This document shows, piece after piece, positions 1 to 7,992 of a stretch of DNA of 37,817 bases. The translations under genes and the position numbers were made by a program. The stretch lies in contig NZ_KI391971.1 of the NCBI RefSeq assembly GCF_000162475.2, positions 415,421 through 453,237 of the forward strand, given 5' to 3'. Origin of the DNA: Granulicatella elegans ATCC 700633 (GTDB lineage Bacteria; Bacillota; Bacilli; Lactobacillales; Aerococcaceae). A model generated the notes under the pieces. The model made no database searches. It worked only from the letters and a program-made list of their open reading frames with translations, and had not been told where the DNA came from. Each line of letters begins with the position of its first letter. Within the stretch, counting starts at the first letter, position 1.

Positions 1-237
1 GGACCGGGATGGACACACCGCTGGTGTACCAGTTGTTCTGCCAAGAGCATCGCTGGGTAGCTATGTGTGGACGGGATAAACGCTGAAAGCATCTAAGCGT
101 GAAGCCCCCCTCGAGATGAGATTTCCCATCACAATAAGTGAGTAAGACCCCTGAGAGACGATCAGGTAGATAGGCTAGAAGTGGAAGTGCCGTGAGGCAT
201 GGAGCGGACTAGTACTAATCGGTCGAGGACTTAACCA
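1..237 (+). rRNA. 23S ribosomal RNA, 3' end (partial)
   Basis: The sequence matches the conserved last part of bacterial 23S rRNA, including the stretch that ends GGTCGAGGACTTAACC around 221-236. The 5' part lies before the window. It is followed by 5S rRNA and a tRNA cluster, the usual order in Lactobacillales rRNA operons. The exact 3' end is estimated to within a few bases. Confidence 0.95.
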
Positions 238-310
238 AGGTTGAAGGTAAATGAGGAAAGTTTGGATATAGATTCAGTTTTGAGAGAGCGAGAGCTTTTT
301 CAAAGAGAAG

Positions 311-426
311 TGTGGTGACGATGGCAAGAAGGATACACCTGTTCCCATCTCGAACACAGAAGTTAAGCTTCTTAGCGCCGATAGTAGTTGGGGGTTTCCC
401 CCTGTGAGGGTAGGACGTTGCCACGC
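311..426 (+). rRNA. rrf: 5S ribosomal RNA
   Basis: This is a 116-base gene with the terminal helix TGTGGTGAC...GTTGCCACG and the conserved CCCATCTCGAACACAGAAG loop. It sits about 74 bases after the 23S end and 11 bases before the first tRNA, so it is part of the same transcript. Confidence 0.95.
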
Positions 427-437
427 TTTTCAAATAT

Positions 438-511
438 TCCGCAATAGCTCAGTTGGTAGTAGCGCATGACTGTTAATCATGATGTCGTAGGTTCGAGTCC
501 TACTTGCGGAG
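438..511 (+). tRNA. tRNA-Asn (GTT)
   Basis: The acceptor stem is TCCGCAA/TTGCGGA with discriminator G, and the anticodon loop holds GTT. The TTCGAGT T-loop is present. No CCA is encoded. First of the 13-tRNA cluster. Confidence 0.95.
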
Positions 512-534
512 TTTACAAAATATACTGGATACTC

Positions 535-623
535 GGAGAGTTGTCCGAGCTGGCCGAAGGAGCACGATTGGAAATCGTGTAGGCAGTAATCCTGTCTCAA
601 GGGTTCGAATCCCTTACTCTCCA
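535..623 (+). tRNA. tRNA-Ser (GGA)
   Basis: Class II tRNA with a long variable arm, acceptor GGAGAGT/ACTCTCC and anticodon GGA in GATTGGAAATC. Discriminator base A; no encoded CCA. Confidence 0.95.
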
Positions 624-645
624 TATTTTGTAGAATTTATAGTAT

Positions 646-717
646 GGCCCGTTGGTCAAGCGGTTAAGACACCGCCCTTTCACGGCGGTAACACGGGTTC
701 GAGTCCCGTACGGGTCA
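646..717 (+). tRNA. tRNA-Glu (TTC)
   Basis: Acceptor GGCCCGT/ACGGGTC with one G-T pair, and anticodon TTC in CCTTTCACGG. Discriminator A. Confidence 0.95.
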
Positions 718-722
718 TTAAC

Positions 723-812
723 GGAGGATTACCCAAGTCCGGCTGAAGGGAACGGTCTTGAAAACCGTCAGGCGTGTAAAAGCGTGCAAGGGTTCGAATC
801 CCTTATCCTCCT
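723..812 (+). tRNA. tRNA-Ser (TGA)
   Basis: Class II tRNA, acceptor GGAGGAT/ATCCTCC, anticodon TGA. The base after the acceptor stem is T, whereas bacterial serine tRNAs usually carry G there. All other parts look intact. Confidence 0.93.
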
Positions 813-824
813 TAATGATATTAT

Positions 825-897
<73 letters not shown>

Positions 898-908
898 TTT
901 AATAATTA

Positions 909-981
909 GGTTCCGTGGTGTAGGGGTTAACATGCCTGCCTGTCACGCAGGAGATCGCGGGTTCGATTCCCGTCGGGACCG
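909..981 (+). tRNA. tRNA-Asp (GTC)
   Basis: Acceptor GGTTCCG/CGGGACC with discriminator G and anticodon GTC in CCTGTCACG. Confidence 0.94.
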
Positions 982-990
982 TTTTTTCCA

Positions 991-1063
991 GGCTCGGTAG
1001 CTCAGTTGGTAGAGCATTTGATTGAAGCTCAAAGTGTCGGCAGTTCGATTCTGTCCCGAGCCA
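991..1063 (+). tRNA. tRNA-Phe (GAA)
   Basis: Acceptor GGCTCGG/CCGAGCC apart from end wobble, anticodon GAA in GATTGAAGCTC, discriminator A. Confidence 0.94.
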
Positions 1064-1066
1064 TCT

Positions 1067-1147
1067 GGAGGGGTAGCGAAGTGGCTAAACGCGGCGGACT
1101 GTAAATCCGCTCCTTAGGGTTCGGCAGTTCGAATCTGCCCCCCTCCA
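1067..1147 (+). tRNA. tRNA-Tyr (GTA)
   Basis: Class II tRNA with a long variable arm, acceptor GGAGGGG/CCCCTCC and anticodon GTA in ACTGTAAATCC. It starts only three bases after tRNA-Phe. Confidence 0.94.
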
Positions 1148-1170
1148 TTCATTAAATAGTTTAACTATTT

Positions 1171-1241
1171 AGGGGTATAGTTTAAAGGTAGAACAGCGGT
1201 CTCCAAAACCGTTAGTGTGGGTTCGATTCCTGCTACCCCTG
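1171..1241 (+). tRNA. tRNA-Trp (CCA)
   Basis: Acceptor AGGGGTA/TACCCCT, anticodon CCA in GTCTCCAAAAC, discriminator G. Confidence 0.94.
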
Positions 1242-1253
1242 TTATCATATTAT

Positions 1254-1327
1254 GGCGATCGTGGCGAAGTGGTTAACGCATCGGTTTGTGGCACCGACAT
1301 TCGGGGGTTCGATTCCCCTCGATCGCC
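1254..1327 (+). tRNA. tRNA-His (GTG)
   Basis: The acceptor has eight pairs, GGCGATCG/CGATCGCC. This fits the extra G-1:C73 pair of histidine tRNAs. Anticodon GTG in TTTGTGGCAC. Confidence 0.94.
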
Positions 1328-1335
1328 CTTTTTCT

Positions 1336-1407
1336 TGGGGTATAGCCAAGCGGTAAGGCAACGGACTTTGACTCCGTCATTCGTTGGTTCGAATCCAGCT
1401 ACCCCAG
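1336..1407 (+). tRNA. tRNA-Gln (TTG)
   Basis: Acceptor TGGGGTA/TACCCCA, anticodon TTG in ACTTTGACTCC, discriminator G. Confidence 0.94.
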
Positions 1408-1425
1408 TTTTTTTTATATAGAAAT

Positions 1426-1496
<71 letters not shown>

Positions 1497-1502
1497 TTAT
1501 AT

Positions 1503-1586
1503 GCCGGCGTGGCGGAATTGGCAGACGCGCTGGACTCAAAATCCAGTGCCCGCGAGGGCGTGCCGGTTCGACCCCGGCCGCCGGTA
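1503..1586 (+). tRNA. tRNA-Leu (CAA)
   Basis: Class II tRNA, anticodon CAA in GACTCAAAATCC, with a long variable arm. The acceptor GCCGGCG/CGCCGGT ends in a G-T pair. Last tRNA of the cluster and directly followed by the operon terminator. Its 3' side is a possible integration site (see the direct repeat at 1650). Confidence 0.93.
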
Positions 1587-1597
1587 CTACGTTAAAG

Positions 1598-1634
1598 CTA
1601 GAAATGTTGTTAAAGCAGCATTTCTAGTTTTTTT
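1598..1634 (+). terminator. Terminator of the rRNA-tRNA operon
   Basis: A stem CTAGAAATG/CATTTCTAG is followed by seven T. It closes the cluster 11 bases after tRNA-Leu. Confidence 0.85.
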
Positions 1635-1649
1635 ATACATAAAAAATTT

Positions 1650-1667
1650 GTGGGCAAAAAGTGGGCA
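1650..1667 (+). repeat. Tandem GTGGGCA direct repeat behind tRNA-Leu
   Basis: GTGGGCA occurs twice with four A between (1650-1656 and 1661-1667). Short direct repeats of this kind next to a tRNA 3' end resemble arm-type binding sites of tyrosine recombinases. No integrase gene is present here, so this is only a possible scar of an integrated element. Confidence 0.4.
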
Positions 1668-1683
1668 AGATTTTCTACAAAGT

Positions 1684-1714
1684 TTGTGAATTAAGTGAAC
1701 TTATAAAGTATAAT
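1684..1714 (+). promoter_or_regulatory. Probable promoter of the kinase-like gene
   Basis: TTGTGA (1684-1689) and a perfect TATAAT (1709-1714) are 19 bases apart, a rather long spacer. The -10 box lies 32 bases before the start codon. Confidence 0.5.
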
Positions 1715-1746
1715 TTTAGTGCTATGAATTTTTTAAGGAGGTAAAT

Positions 1747-2652
1747 ATGACAATACTAGATCAACTGGAGCAATATTCTAAGGAGTTCATCCAAAAAGGA
1801 TATTCTGAAGAGATGAAGTACAAAGTCAAAGCTGACAAGAATTATTTTTTAAAAATTTCTCCTCTATCTTTTACTAAAAAGAAGGATTTAGAAGTAAAAT
1901 ATATTTCAGTTTTAGAAAAAGAAATCAAATTTCCTAAATTAGTAGAAATGAAGTTTGAAACCAATTCAATTCTAAGTTTATACGAATGGATAGATGGAGT
2001 TGATATTAGAGATTATGCGCCTCAATTAACAGGAGAAGAGCTTTATCAATATGGTATGCAAGCTGGATCTTTTCTAAAGAAGATTCACTCGCTTTCTATT
2101 GAAGAAATTTCAGTAAATTGGCAAGAATATTATATACAGAAGTCAAAGAAGAAGATTCATTCTTTTAGAAAACTTAATGAGGATTTTGCAGAAATTGAAA
2201 CGTTTATTGATTTTATTCAAAGTCATCAATCTTTATTAAAATATAGACCCATTTCATTATGTCATGGAGATTATCATGTAGGAAATATGATGATTGAATT
2301 AGAAACAAAGAAGCTCGTTATTATTGATTTTGGCTCTTTAGAAATTGGTGATCCTATGGAAGAGTTTAATCGCATGATTTGGAATGCTCAATTATCTGAG
2401 GAATTTGCTACTGGTTTCGTTAATGGATATTTTGAAGGAGAGCAGATTCCTGATATATTTTGGAAATTAATGGCCTATTATATGGCTTGTGATGTAGTTG
2501 GCTCTATTCCTTGGGCTATTAATTTTGGCGATAATCAATTAGAGATTATGTTTAAAAGGGCAAAATTAGTGTTGGATTGGTTTGACGATTTTAAACGAGT
2601 AATTCCTAAGTTTTATAAAGGAAATAACTCTGAAAAGGAAGGTAATTTTTAA
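1747..2652 (+). CDS. Aminoglycoside phosphotransferase (APH) family kinase
   Basis: A 301-residue soluble protein of the protein-kinase-like APH family, which moves phosphate from ATP or GTP to a small molecule. The catalytic-loop motif HGDYHVGN is near residue 173 and the metal-binding IIDFG motif near residue 193, both typical of the family. The N-terminal half is the nucleotide lobe. The ATG at 1747 has the ribosome site AAGGAGG at a normal distance. The stop overlaps the start of the next, broken methyltransferase gene (TAATG), so the two were once a translationally coupled pair. The substrate cannot be told. Close resistance enzymes share the fold, but many chromosomal members act on unrelated metabolites, so a resistance role should not be assumed. 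Confidence 0.8.
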   Translation: MTILDQLEQYSKEFIQKGYSEEMKYKVKADKNYFLKISPLSFTKKKDLEVKYISVLEKEIKFPKLVEMKFETNSILSLYEWIDGVDIRDYAPQLTGEELYQYGMQAGSFLKKIHSLSIEEISVNWQEYYIQKSKKKIHSFRKLNEDFAEIETFIDFIQSHQSLLKYRPISLCHGDYHVGNMMIELETKKLVIIDFGSLEIGDPMEEFNRMIWNAQLSEEFATGFVNGYFEGEQIPDIFWKLMAYYMACDVVGSIPWAINFGDNQLEIMFKRAKLVLDWFDDFKRVIPKFYKGNNSEKEGNF

Positions 2653-3358
2653 TGGATATTCAACAATACAAACAAATGTTAGAGCAGCCATGGGGGAAAT
2701 TCAATATGAAATTACTTTCGCTCAATTAGAACATATTAAAGGAAATAAAATTCTAGATTTTGGTTAAGGTTTTGGTTTAGTAAGTCAATTTCTAGCTGAA
2801 AATAATGAAGTCGTTGCGATTGAACCACAGGAAGAAATGTTATTTGCTTATTCCAATCAAGGGTATAAAAAAATCTTAGGTAGCTTAGATCAAGTTAAAA
2901 AATTTGAATCGGAATCTTTTGATATTATTTTGTGTCATAATGTATTAGAATATATCGATGAAAATTGTCGAGTGAACTATCTTGCTGAATTAAAGAGAGT
3001 GTTAAAACGAGATGGGAAGTTATCTATTATTAAACATAATCAAGTTGGTAAAATTATGCAATCAGTTGTCTTTTCAAATGATGTTGATCAAGCATTAGAT
3101 TTATTAAATGGGAATGAATTTAAAAGTGTATCTTTTTCTCAAGGAACAACGTATACCATTGATGAATTATTGGAAATGTCAAAAATGAAATTGGAAAACT
3201 ATCAAGCTATCCGTACATTTTATAGTCTACAGATAAATGAAGTAAAAACGAAAGATAACTGGTTAGAAAAGATGACTGAAATGGAACTTGCAGTATGTGA
3301 TTTGTATCCATATAAAGATATTAGTTTCTTACAACATATATGGCTAGTGAAGGAATAG
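2652..3358 (+). pseudogene. Class I SAM methyltransferase, broken twice
   Basis: Reading starts at the ATG at 2652 (MDIQQYKQMLEQPWGK) and leaves frame just after GGGGG-AAA (2692-2699). One extra A there would restore WGKIQYEI. In the restored frame a TAA stop at 2765-2767 sits inside the SAM-binding motif I (ILDFG-stop-GFG). The rest, to 3358, is an intact methyltransferase reading frame with an acidic motif II (VVAIEP) and the motif DIILCHNVLEYI. A shorter protein from 2837 would lack the SAM-binding loop. Two separate lesions make a sequencing error unlikely and indicate a real, decaying gene. Its partner was the kinase-like gene upstream. Confidence 0.85.
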
Positions 3359-3430
3359 AAATATATTTTCTTGTAAGTAACCATTACGTATGATAAAGTT
3401 TGATTATTAGAAAATATGAGGAGAAGTTTT

Positions 3431-4084
3431 ATGAACAGAAATGAAGTGATTGAATTACAACATAAACGTTTTGCAGTGAAAAAATATGATCCGAATCGTC
3501 GTATTTCAAATGAAGATTGGGATACATTAGTAGAAGTAGGACGTTTAGCTCCATCATCCCTTGGTTTTGAACCTTGGAAAATGCTTTTATTAGAAAATAA
3601 ACAAATGAGAGAAGATTTGAAAGAAATGGCATGGGGAGCTATTAATAGTTTAGAAGCTGCAAGTCATTTTGTCATTTTCCTTGCTCGAAAAGGTGTTACT
3701 TATGATAGTTCGTATGTTGTAAAGTTGATGAAGGAAGTAAAGAATCGTGACTATGATCCAACTTCACGATTTGCTGCTCGTGTGAAGAGTTTCCATGAAA
3801 TCGATGCAGCATTAAATGATGAAAGAACATTATTTGACTGGGCTAGTAAACAAACGTATATTCAAATGGCAAATATGATGTCTGCAGCAACACTTTTAGG
3901 AATTGATTCTTTACCGATTGAAGGTTTCAATAGAGAAAAAGTAGAATCTTATTTAAAAGAAAAAGGATACTTAAATACGGATGAATTTGGTGTATCTGTC
4001 ATGGCAAGTTTTGGATATCGTGATCAAGAAATTACTCCTAAAGTTCGTTGGAATAAAGAAGCTATTTATGAAGTTATTGAGTAA
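3431..4084 (+). CDS. Nitroreductase family NAD(P)H-dependent oxidoreductase
   Basis: A 217-residue FMN enzyme of the nitroreductase fold, which reduces nitro compounds, quinones or similar acceptors with NAD(P)H. The N-terminal RFAVKKYDP stretch and the VGRLAPSSLGFEPW motif form the usual FMN contact region; the C-terminal FGYRD segment is also typical. The ATG at 3431 is preferred over the one at 3416 because the AGGAG ribosome site lies between them. The last 288 bases occur again at 4582-4869 as a truncated copy. The physiological substrate is unknown. Length and motifs look complete. Confidence 0.88.
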   Translation: MNRNEVIELQHKRFAVKKYDPNRRISNEDWDTLVEVGRLAPSSLGFEPWKMLLLENKQMREDLKEMAWGAINSLEAASHFVIFLARKGVTYDSSYVVKLMKEVKNRDYDPTSRFAARVKSFHEIDAALNDERTLFDWASKQTYIQMANMMSAATLLGIDSLPIEGFNREKVESYLKEKGYLNTDEFGVSVMASFGYRDQEITPKVRWNKEAIYEVIE

Positions 4085-4271
4085 AGTATAAAATTCAATA
4101 TAGTTAGAAATATAAACGTCAATCTAAAACTGTACAATGTTACTTTGTTTGAAGATTAGAATTTCAAGTAAAGGCAACGAATCTATAAAGGGTTTGACCA
4201 ATGTTCTGACACACTTGAAAGCTTATTTGATTAATACTCCGTAACTCTACTTGAGTGTTTACACATAATTA

Positions 4272-4301
4272 TTGACAGTATCTTTTCCTTTCTGATAGAA
4301 T
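4272..4301 (+). promoter_or_regulatory. Promoter of the SemiSWEET gene
   Basis: A perfect TTGACA (4272-4277) and TAGAAT (4296-4301) with an 18-base spacer, about 20 bases before the start codon. The 180 bases before it (4085-4271) show no gene or clear structure. Confidence 0.7.
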
Positions 4302-4321
4302 AAAACGTAAGGAGGTATTAT

Positions 4322-4588
4322 ATGTCTAAACAAAAAATTAATCGCTTTGTCGGATCTATTGGAGCTTTTATTGGAATCCTTGTCTTTATTGCATATATTC
4401 CTCAAATTATCGCTAACTTACAAGGAGAAAAAGCTCAACCATTCCAACCACTCTTTGCAGCAGTTTCTTGCTTAATTTGGGTAATCTATGGTTGGACAAA
4501 AGAACCTAAAAAAGACTGGATCCTAATCATTCCCAATGCAGCTGGAGTGATATTAGGTGGTTTAACTTTTATTACTTCTTTGAAATAG
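4322..4588 (+). CDS. SemiSWEET-type small sugar transporter
   Basis: An 88-residue membrane protein with three predicted helices (about residues 9-33, 42-58 and 66-86). The first helix carries the PQ-loop motif YIPQI. Bacterial SemiSWEET proteins of this size work as dimers that let sugars cross the membrane down their gradient. The ribosome site AAGGAGG is ideal and the gene has its own promoter. Its last codons meet the start of the truncated nitroreductase copy within a few bases. This suggests the gene lies inside a former second nitroreductase gene. The transported sugar is not visible from sequence. Confidence 0.82.
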   Translation: MSKQKINRFVGSIGAFIGILVFIAYIPQIIANLQGEKAQPFQPLFAAVSCLIWVIYGWTKEPKKDWILIIPNAAGVILGGLTFITSLK

Positions 4589-4869
4589 ATGCAGAATTAA
4601 ATGATGACAGAACATTATTTGACTCGGCTAGTAAACAAACGTATATTCAAATGGCGAGTATGATGTCTGCAGCAACTCTTCTAGGAATTGATTCTTTACC
4701 GATTGAAGGGTTTAATAGAGAAAAAGTAGAATCTTATTTAAAAGAAAAAGGTTTCTTAAATACGGATGAATTTGGTGTATCCGTAATGGCAAGTTTTGGA
4801 TATCGTGATCAAGAGATTACTCCTAAAGTTCGTTGGAATAAAGAAGCAATTTATGAGGTCATTGAATAG
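4582..4869 (+). pseudogene. Truncated second copy of the nitroreductase (3' half)
   Basis: The 288 bases closely match the last part of the gene at 3431-4084, with scattered substitutions and no frame break. Similarity starts at GAAAT(A)GATGCAG, on the stop codon of the SemiSWEET gene. The 5' half, including the FMN-binding N terminus, is absent, and no ribosome site precedes the first internal ATG (4651). It is best read as the remnant of a tandem duplication whose front was replaced by the SemiSWEET gene. Confidence 0.85.
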
Positions 4870-4886
4870 AGTAAAAATATAACTTA

Positions 4887-4930
4887 GAAAACTGTTGAAA
4901 GGAATTTATGATTTCTTTTGACAGTTTTTA
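4887..4930 (+). terminator. Terminator after the nitroreductase remnant
   Basis: An AAAACTGT/ACAGTTTT outer stem with a longer wobble-paired inner stem, ending in GTTTTTATTT. Confidence 0.7.
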
Positions 4931-5367
4931 TTTATAAAAATGTGTAAAGAATCATCTTTCTAAATTATACAAAAATGGCTTTTTTTCCGAAAAAATAAAA
5001 ATTGATTTATGATAGATATAGAAATAGGAACTGCTTAATTTATTTTTATGTTCTTTTTATTTTATAAATAGGTCTATTTGTAAAAAAAGTTTGTGAAATA
5101 TAACAAATTTGGATTCCATAAGGGGCATTACTATAAATTTAAACAAATTTTAAAACATTATAAATTTTATTTTTTTATCTTAAAAGAATTAATATTTAAA
5201 AAAGTATAGATTTTCATTTTTTTCTAACAACTTTTTTAATTAACAATGAAGAAGTAACTAGATGAATAGAAAATTTGAAATGAAAATATGGAATTCGGAT
5301 TTATTCTTAATGAATAGATATTCGGATGCTTCACTAATAAATTTTCTTTATAATTAAAGAAATATTC
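4931..5367. other. Very AT-rich intergenic stretch with no gene seen
   Basis: About 440 bases rich in A and T runs, between the accessory block and the sigma-factor gene. No open frame with a ribosome site, no tRNA-like fold and no clear repeat is visible. It may carry upstream activating A-tracts for the promoter at 5368, but nothing specific can be assigned. Confidence 0.5.
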
Positions 5368-5395
5368 TTGATACTATAGATATATGTTCTATAAT
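5368..5395 (+). promoter_or_regulatory. Promoter of the sigma-factor gene
   Basis: TTGATA (5368-5373) and a perfect TATAAT (5390-5395) with a 16-base spacer. The AGGAGGGG ribosome site follows about 20 bases downstream. Confidence 0.6.
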
Positions 5396-5426
5396 GAAAG
5401 TGAAATAAAAATTAGGAGGGGTAAAT

Positions 5427-5990
5427 ATGTGTAGCATCGAGAAATTAGTAATGAGAATTCAAAATGGTGAAGACGAAGAAGCTTTTGTTCTATTAGAGAA
5501 TAAGATTAAACCTTTAATGCATATGATGTATTATCGTCATTTCTATTATTGTGTTGAGTTAGAAGATTTTATTCAAGAAGCTAGTTTTTTACTCTTCTAT
5601 GCAGCACAAAAATTTGATTTTCAAAAAGGTAAATCATTTCTTGCATATTATAGAAAATCTCTAAAAAACTATGCGATCCAATTAGTTCGTCGTGAACATC
5701 GTGAAAGTGTAGTTCCAGAAAAGTATTTATGTAAATATGATATCTCTAATATTAAATTCAATATTTCTGTGGAAGAAGAATTTTTATTAAAAGAAGAAAT
5801 GCCTAAGTATTGGCATTCTTTATCAGCATTTGAAAAAGCAGTATTCTATTTTTATACAAGTGGATATTCTTTTGAAGAAATAGCAGAAAAATCTAATAAA
5901 TCTGTTGCAGCTATAAAAAGTGCTTTTCATCGTTGTCATAAAAAATTTAAACTTTTTTATGAATCAATTCATAAAGATAAAGCTTATTAA
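5427..5990 (+). CDS. Sigma-70 family factor, SigH/ComX-like
   Basis: A 187-residue protein with a region-2 segment (about residues 40-92: LEDFIQEASFLLFYAAQKFD, then a basic RRE end) and a region-4 helix-turn-helix (about residues 135-178: GYSFEEIAEKSNKSVAAIKS). Regions 1 and 3 are missing, as in alternative sigma factors of the SigH/ComX/ECF size class. In streptococci and relatives, ComX of similar size turns on the competence genes. No anti-sigma partner gene is adjacent, and none is expected for a ComX or SigH type. It stands just before mreB but has its own promoter. Whether it drives competence or a stress set cannot be decided from this window. Confidence 0.75.
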   Translation: MCSIEKLVMRIQNGEDEEAFVLLENKIKPLMHMMYYRHFYYCVELEDFIQEASFLLFYAAQKFDFQKGKSFLAYYRKSLKNYAIQLVRREHRESVVPEKYLCKYDISNIKFNISVEEEFLLKEEMPKYWHSLSAFEKAVFYFYTSGYSFEEIAEKSNKSVAAIKSAFHRCHKKFKLFYESIHKDKAY

Positions 5991-6059
5991 AAAGGATAAA
6001 TGTATTGCAACTTTCTCCATTTTAACAAGAGGACTAATATTTATTATTATCCTATTGTA

Positions 6060-6068
6060 TGATATACT
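6060..6068 (+). promoter_or_regulatory. Extended -10 promoter of mreBCD
   Basis: TGATATACT, an extended -10 (TGn plus TATACT), lies 50 bases before the mreB start. No convincing -35 box is present. Confidence 0.5.
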
Positions 6069-6117
6069 ATACAAGGTATATTAGGTGTCGAAATTGACAC
6101 GAAAAGGAGGACCGTTT

Positions 6118-7125
6118 GTGGTTGCATTAAGTTTAAGAGCACAAAATATTGGTATTGATTTAGGAACTGCCAATACGATTGTTTATCTTGAAAATGAAGG
6201 TATTGTGACACGTGAACCATCTGTAGTCGCAAAAAATATAGTTACGGAAGAAATTATCGCTGTCGGTCAAAATGCATTTGATATGATTGGGCGAACACCA
6301 GAAAATATTGTCGCAGTTAGACCAATGAAAGATGGTGTAATTGCAGATTATAATACAACAACAGCAATGTTAAAATATTTTGTACAATCAATTGTAGGTC
6401 GTTCTTTCTTTAAACCGATTGTAATGATTTGCGTTCCAAGTGGAATTACGGATGTTGAAAAAAGAGCAGTATTAGATGCTACTAAATATGCTGGTGCTAA
6501 AGAAGCTTATGTTGTTGAAGAGCCTTTTGCAGCAGCTGTTGGAGCAGGATTACCTGTACAAGATCCAACTGGTAGTATGATTGTCGATATTGGTGGAGGA
6601 ACGACTGATGTAGCAACAATTTCATTGGGTGGAATTGTTAATAGTCAATCTATCCGTATTGGTGGCGATGAATTAAATGAAGCCATTGTATTACATGTTC
6701 GTAAAAAATATAATTTATTAATTGGGGAAAGAACTGCAGAAGACTTAAAAATTCAATTAGGTTCTGCTTCAGTAGAAAAATCTTCTGCTTATGGAAGTAT
6801 GCAAGTGCGTGGACGTGATATGGTTTCTGGCTTACCAAGAATTATCGAAGTGGAAGCTGTCGAAATTGCAGAAGCAATGAGTGAAATTATTACGCAAATT
6901 ATTGATGCCGTAAGAGATGTTCTTGAACAAACACCACCAGAAATTGCATCTGATGTCATTGATCATGGTATCGTATTAACAGGTGGTGGAGCATTGTTAA
7001 GAAATCTAGCAGAAGTTATTTCTGATTACACACAAGTTCCTGCCTTTGTGGCAAATGATCCTTTGGATTGTGTTGCGTTAGGAACTGGAAAAATTTTAGC
7101 AAATCCATTATTAATGAAAAAATAA
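6118..7125 (+). CDS. mreB: Rod-shape-determining protein MreB
   Basis: A 335-residue actin-like ATPase that forms membrane-bound filaments and steers the cell-wall elongation machinery. Phosphate-binding loops are visible: GIDLGTANT near the N terminus and [10 protein letters not shown] in the middle, with the adenosine-side TGGGALLRN motif near the C terminus. The GTG at 6118 is chosen as start because AAAGGAGG ends seven bases before it. An upstream GTG at 6085 would have the ribosome site inside the reading frame. Length is normal. mreC and mreD follow directly, the classic operon. Because MreB is present, the organism may elongate, as an ovococcus or rod does. Confidence 0.96.
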   Translation: MVALSLRAQNIGIDLGTANTIVYLENEGIVTREPSVVAKNIVTEEIIAVGQNAFDMIGRTPENIVAVRPMKDGVIADYNTTTAMLKYFVQSIVGRSFFKPIVMICVPSGITDVEKRAVLDATKYAGAKEAYVVEEPFAAAVGAGLPVQDPTGSMIVDIGGGTTDVATISLGGIVNSQSIRIGGDELNEAIVLHVRKKYNLLIGERTAEDLKIQLGSASVEKSSAYGSMQVRGRDMVSGLPRIIEVEAVEIAEAMSEIITQIIDAVRDVLEQTPPEIASDVIDHGIVLTGGGALLRNLAEVISDYTQVPAFVANDPLDCVALGTGKILANPLLMKK

Positions 7126-7143
7126 TGAAAAGGAGACTGAACA

Positions 7144-7992
7144 GTGAATCCAATATTTTCGAACAAGAAATTAATTGGTTGGGTTTTAGGTGGAATTGTA
7201 ACACTATTACTAATTACCTTTTCACTCACTGTTGGTAGTAATATCGTTTCGCAAGGTGTCAATGATGTGACGAATATTTTAGGACGTATGCTTGCATATC
7301 CTGCCAATAGTGTCAATGATTTTATGGAAAGTATTTCTAATTTAACAAATACTTATCAAGAAAATCAGACGTTAAAACAAAAAGTAGAAACAATCTATGA
7401 ATTAGAAGTTCAACTAAATGACTTAAAAAAAGATAATGAAAAAATGAAGGAAGCGTTGAAGTTACAAGATACTTTAAACGACTATTCTTTAATTAATGCA
7501 ACTGTAATTGCTAGAAATCCAGATACTTGGAGAGATATTGTTACGATTAATAAAGGGGCAAATGATGGATTAACTCCTCAAATGTCTGTAATGAGTGACA
7601 ATGGATTAGTAGGTAAAGTATTAGATGTGAATCCTACAAGTGCTAGAGTTGCTTTATTATCGAATAATGATAATACATTAGTTCGTGTTGCAGCGATGAT
7701 TCAAGGAGAAAAAGAATCCATTTATGGAACATTAACAGGTTTCGATCATGAAAAAAACATTTTAATTATGAGTCAAATTCAAGCAACTCAAGAAATTAAA
7801 GTGGGAGATAAAGTTGTTACATCCGGTTTAGGAGGCGTATCTCCAAGCTCATTATATATTGGTACAGTTGAAGAAGTAGCGATGGATCGTTTTGGACTTT
7901 ATAAAGAAGTTCGTATTAAACCGGCTGCAGATACAAATGATGTTCGTTATGTAACAGTTGTAAAACGAACAAGTGAAAGTAGGACTGAATAA
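7144..7992 (+). CDS. mreC: Rod-shape-determining protein MreC
   Basis: A 282-residue single-pass membrane protein of the elongation machinery that links MreB inside to wall synthases outside. One membrane helix lies at about residues 11-31, a coiled coil at about 60-115, then the two beta-barrel domains with the conserved GLVGKV and TSGLGG-type turns. The GTG start at 7144 has AAGGAGAC upstream. The stop overlaps the mreD start (TAATG), showing coupled translation. Confidence 0.95.
   Translation: MNPIFSNKKLIGWVLGGIVTLLLITFSLTVGSNIVSQGVNDVTNILGRMLAYPANSVNDFMESISNLTNTYQENQTLKQKVETIYELEVQLNDLKKDNEKMKEALKLQDTLNDYSLINATVIARNPDTWRDIVTINKGANDGLTPQMSVMSDNGLVGKVLDVNPTSARVALLSNNDNTLVRVAAMIQGEKESIYGTLTGFDHEKNILIMSQIQATQEIKVGDKVVTSGLGGVSPSSLYIGTVEEVAMDRFGLYKEVRIKPAADTNDVRYVTVVKRTSESRTE

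Noticed and set aside
4651-4869. Short nitroreductase-like frame as a real small gene
   Set aside because: It lacks the FMN-binding N-terminal half and a ribosome site, and is a near copy of the upstream gene; treated as a remnant.
7026-7316. Minus-strand 96-codon frame across mreB and mreC
   Set aside because: Antisense to two firmly identified genes and lacking a ribosome site.
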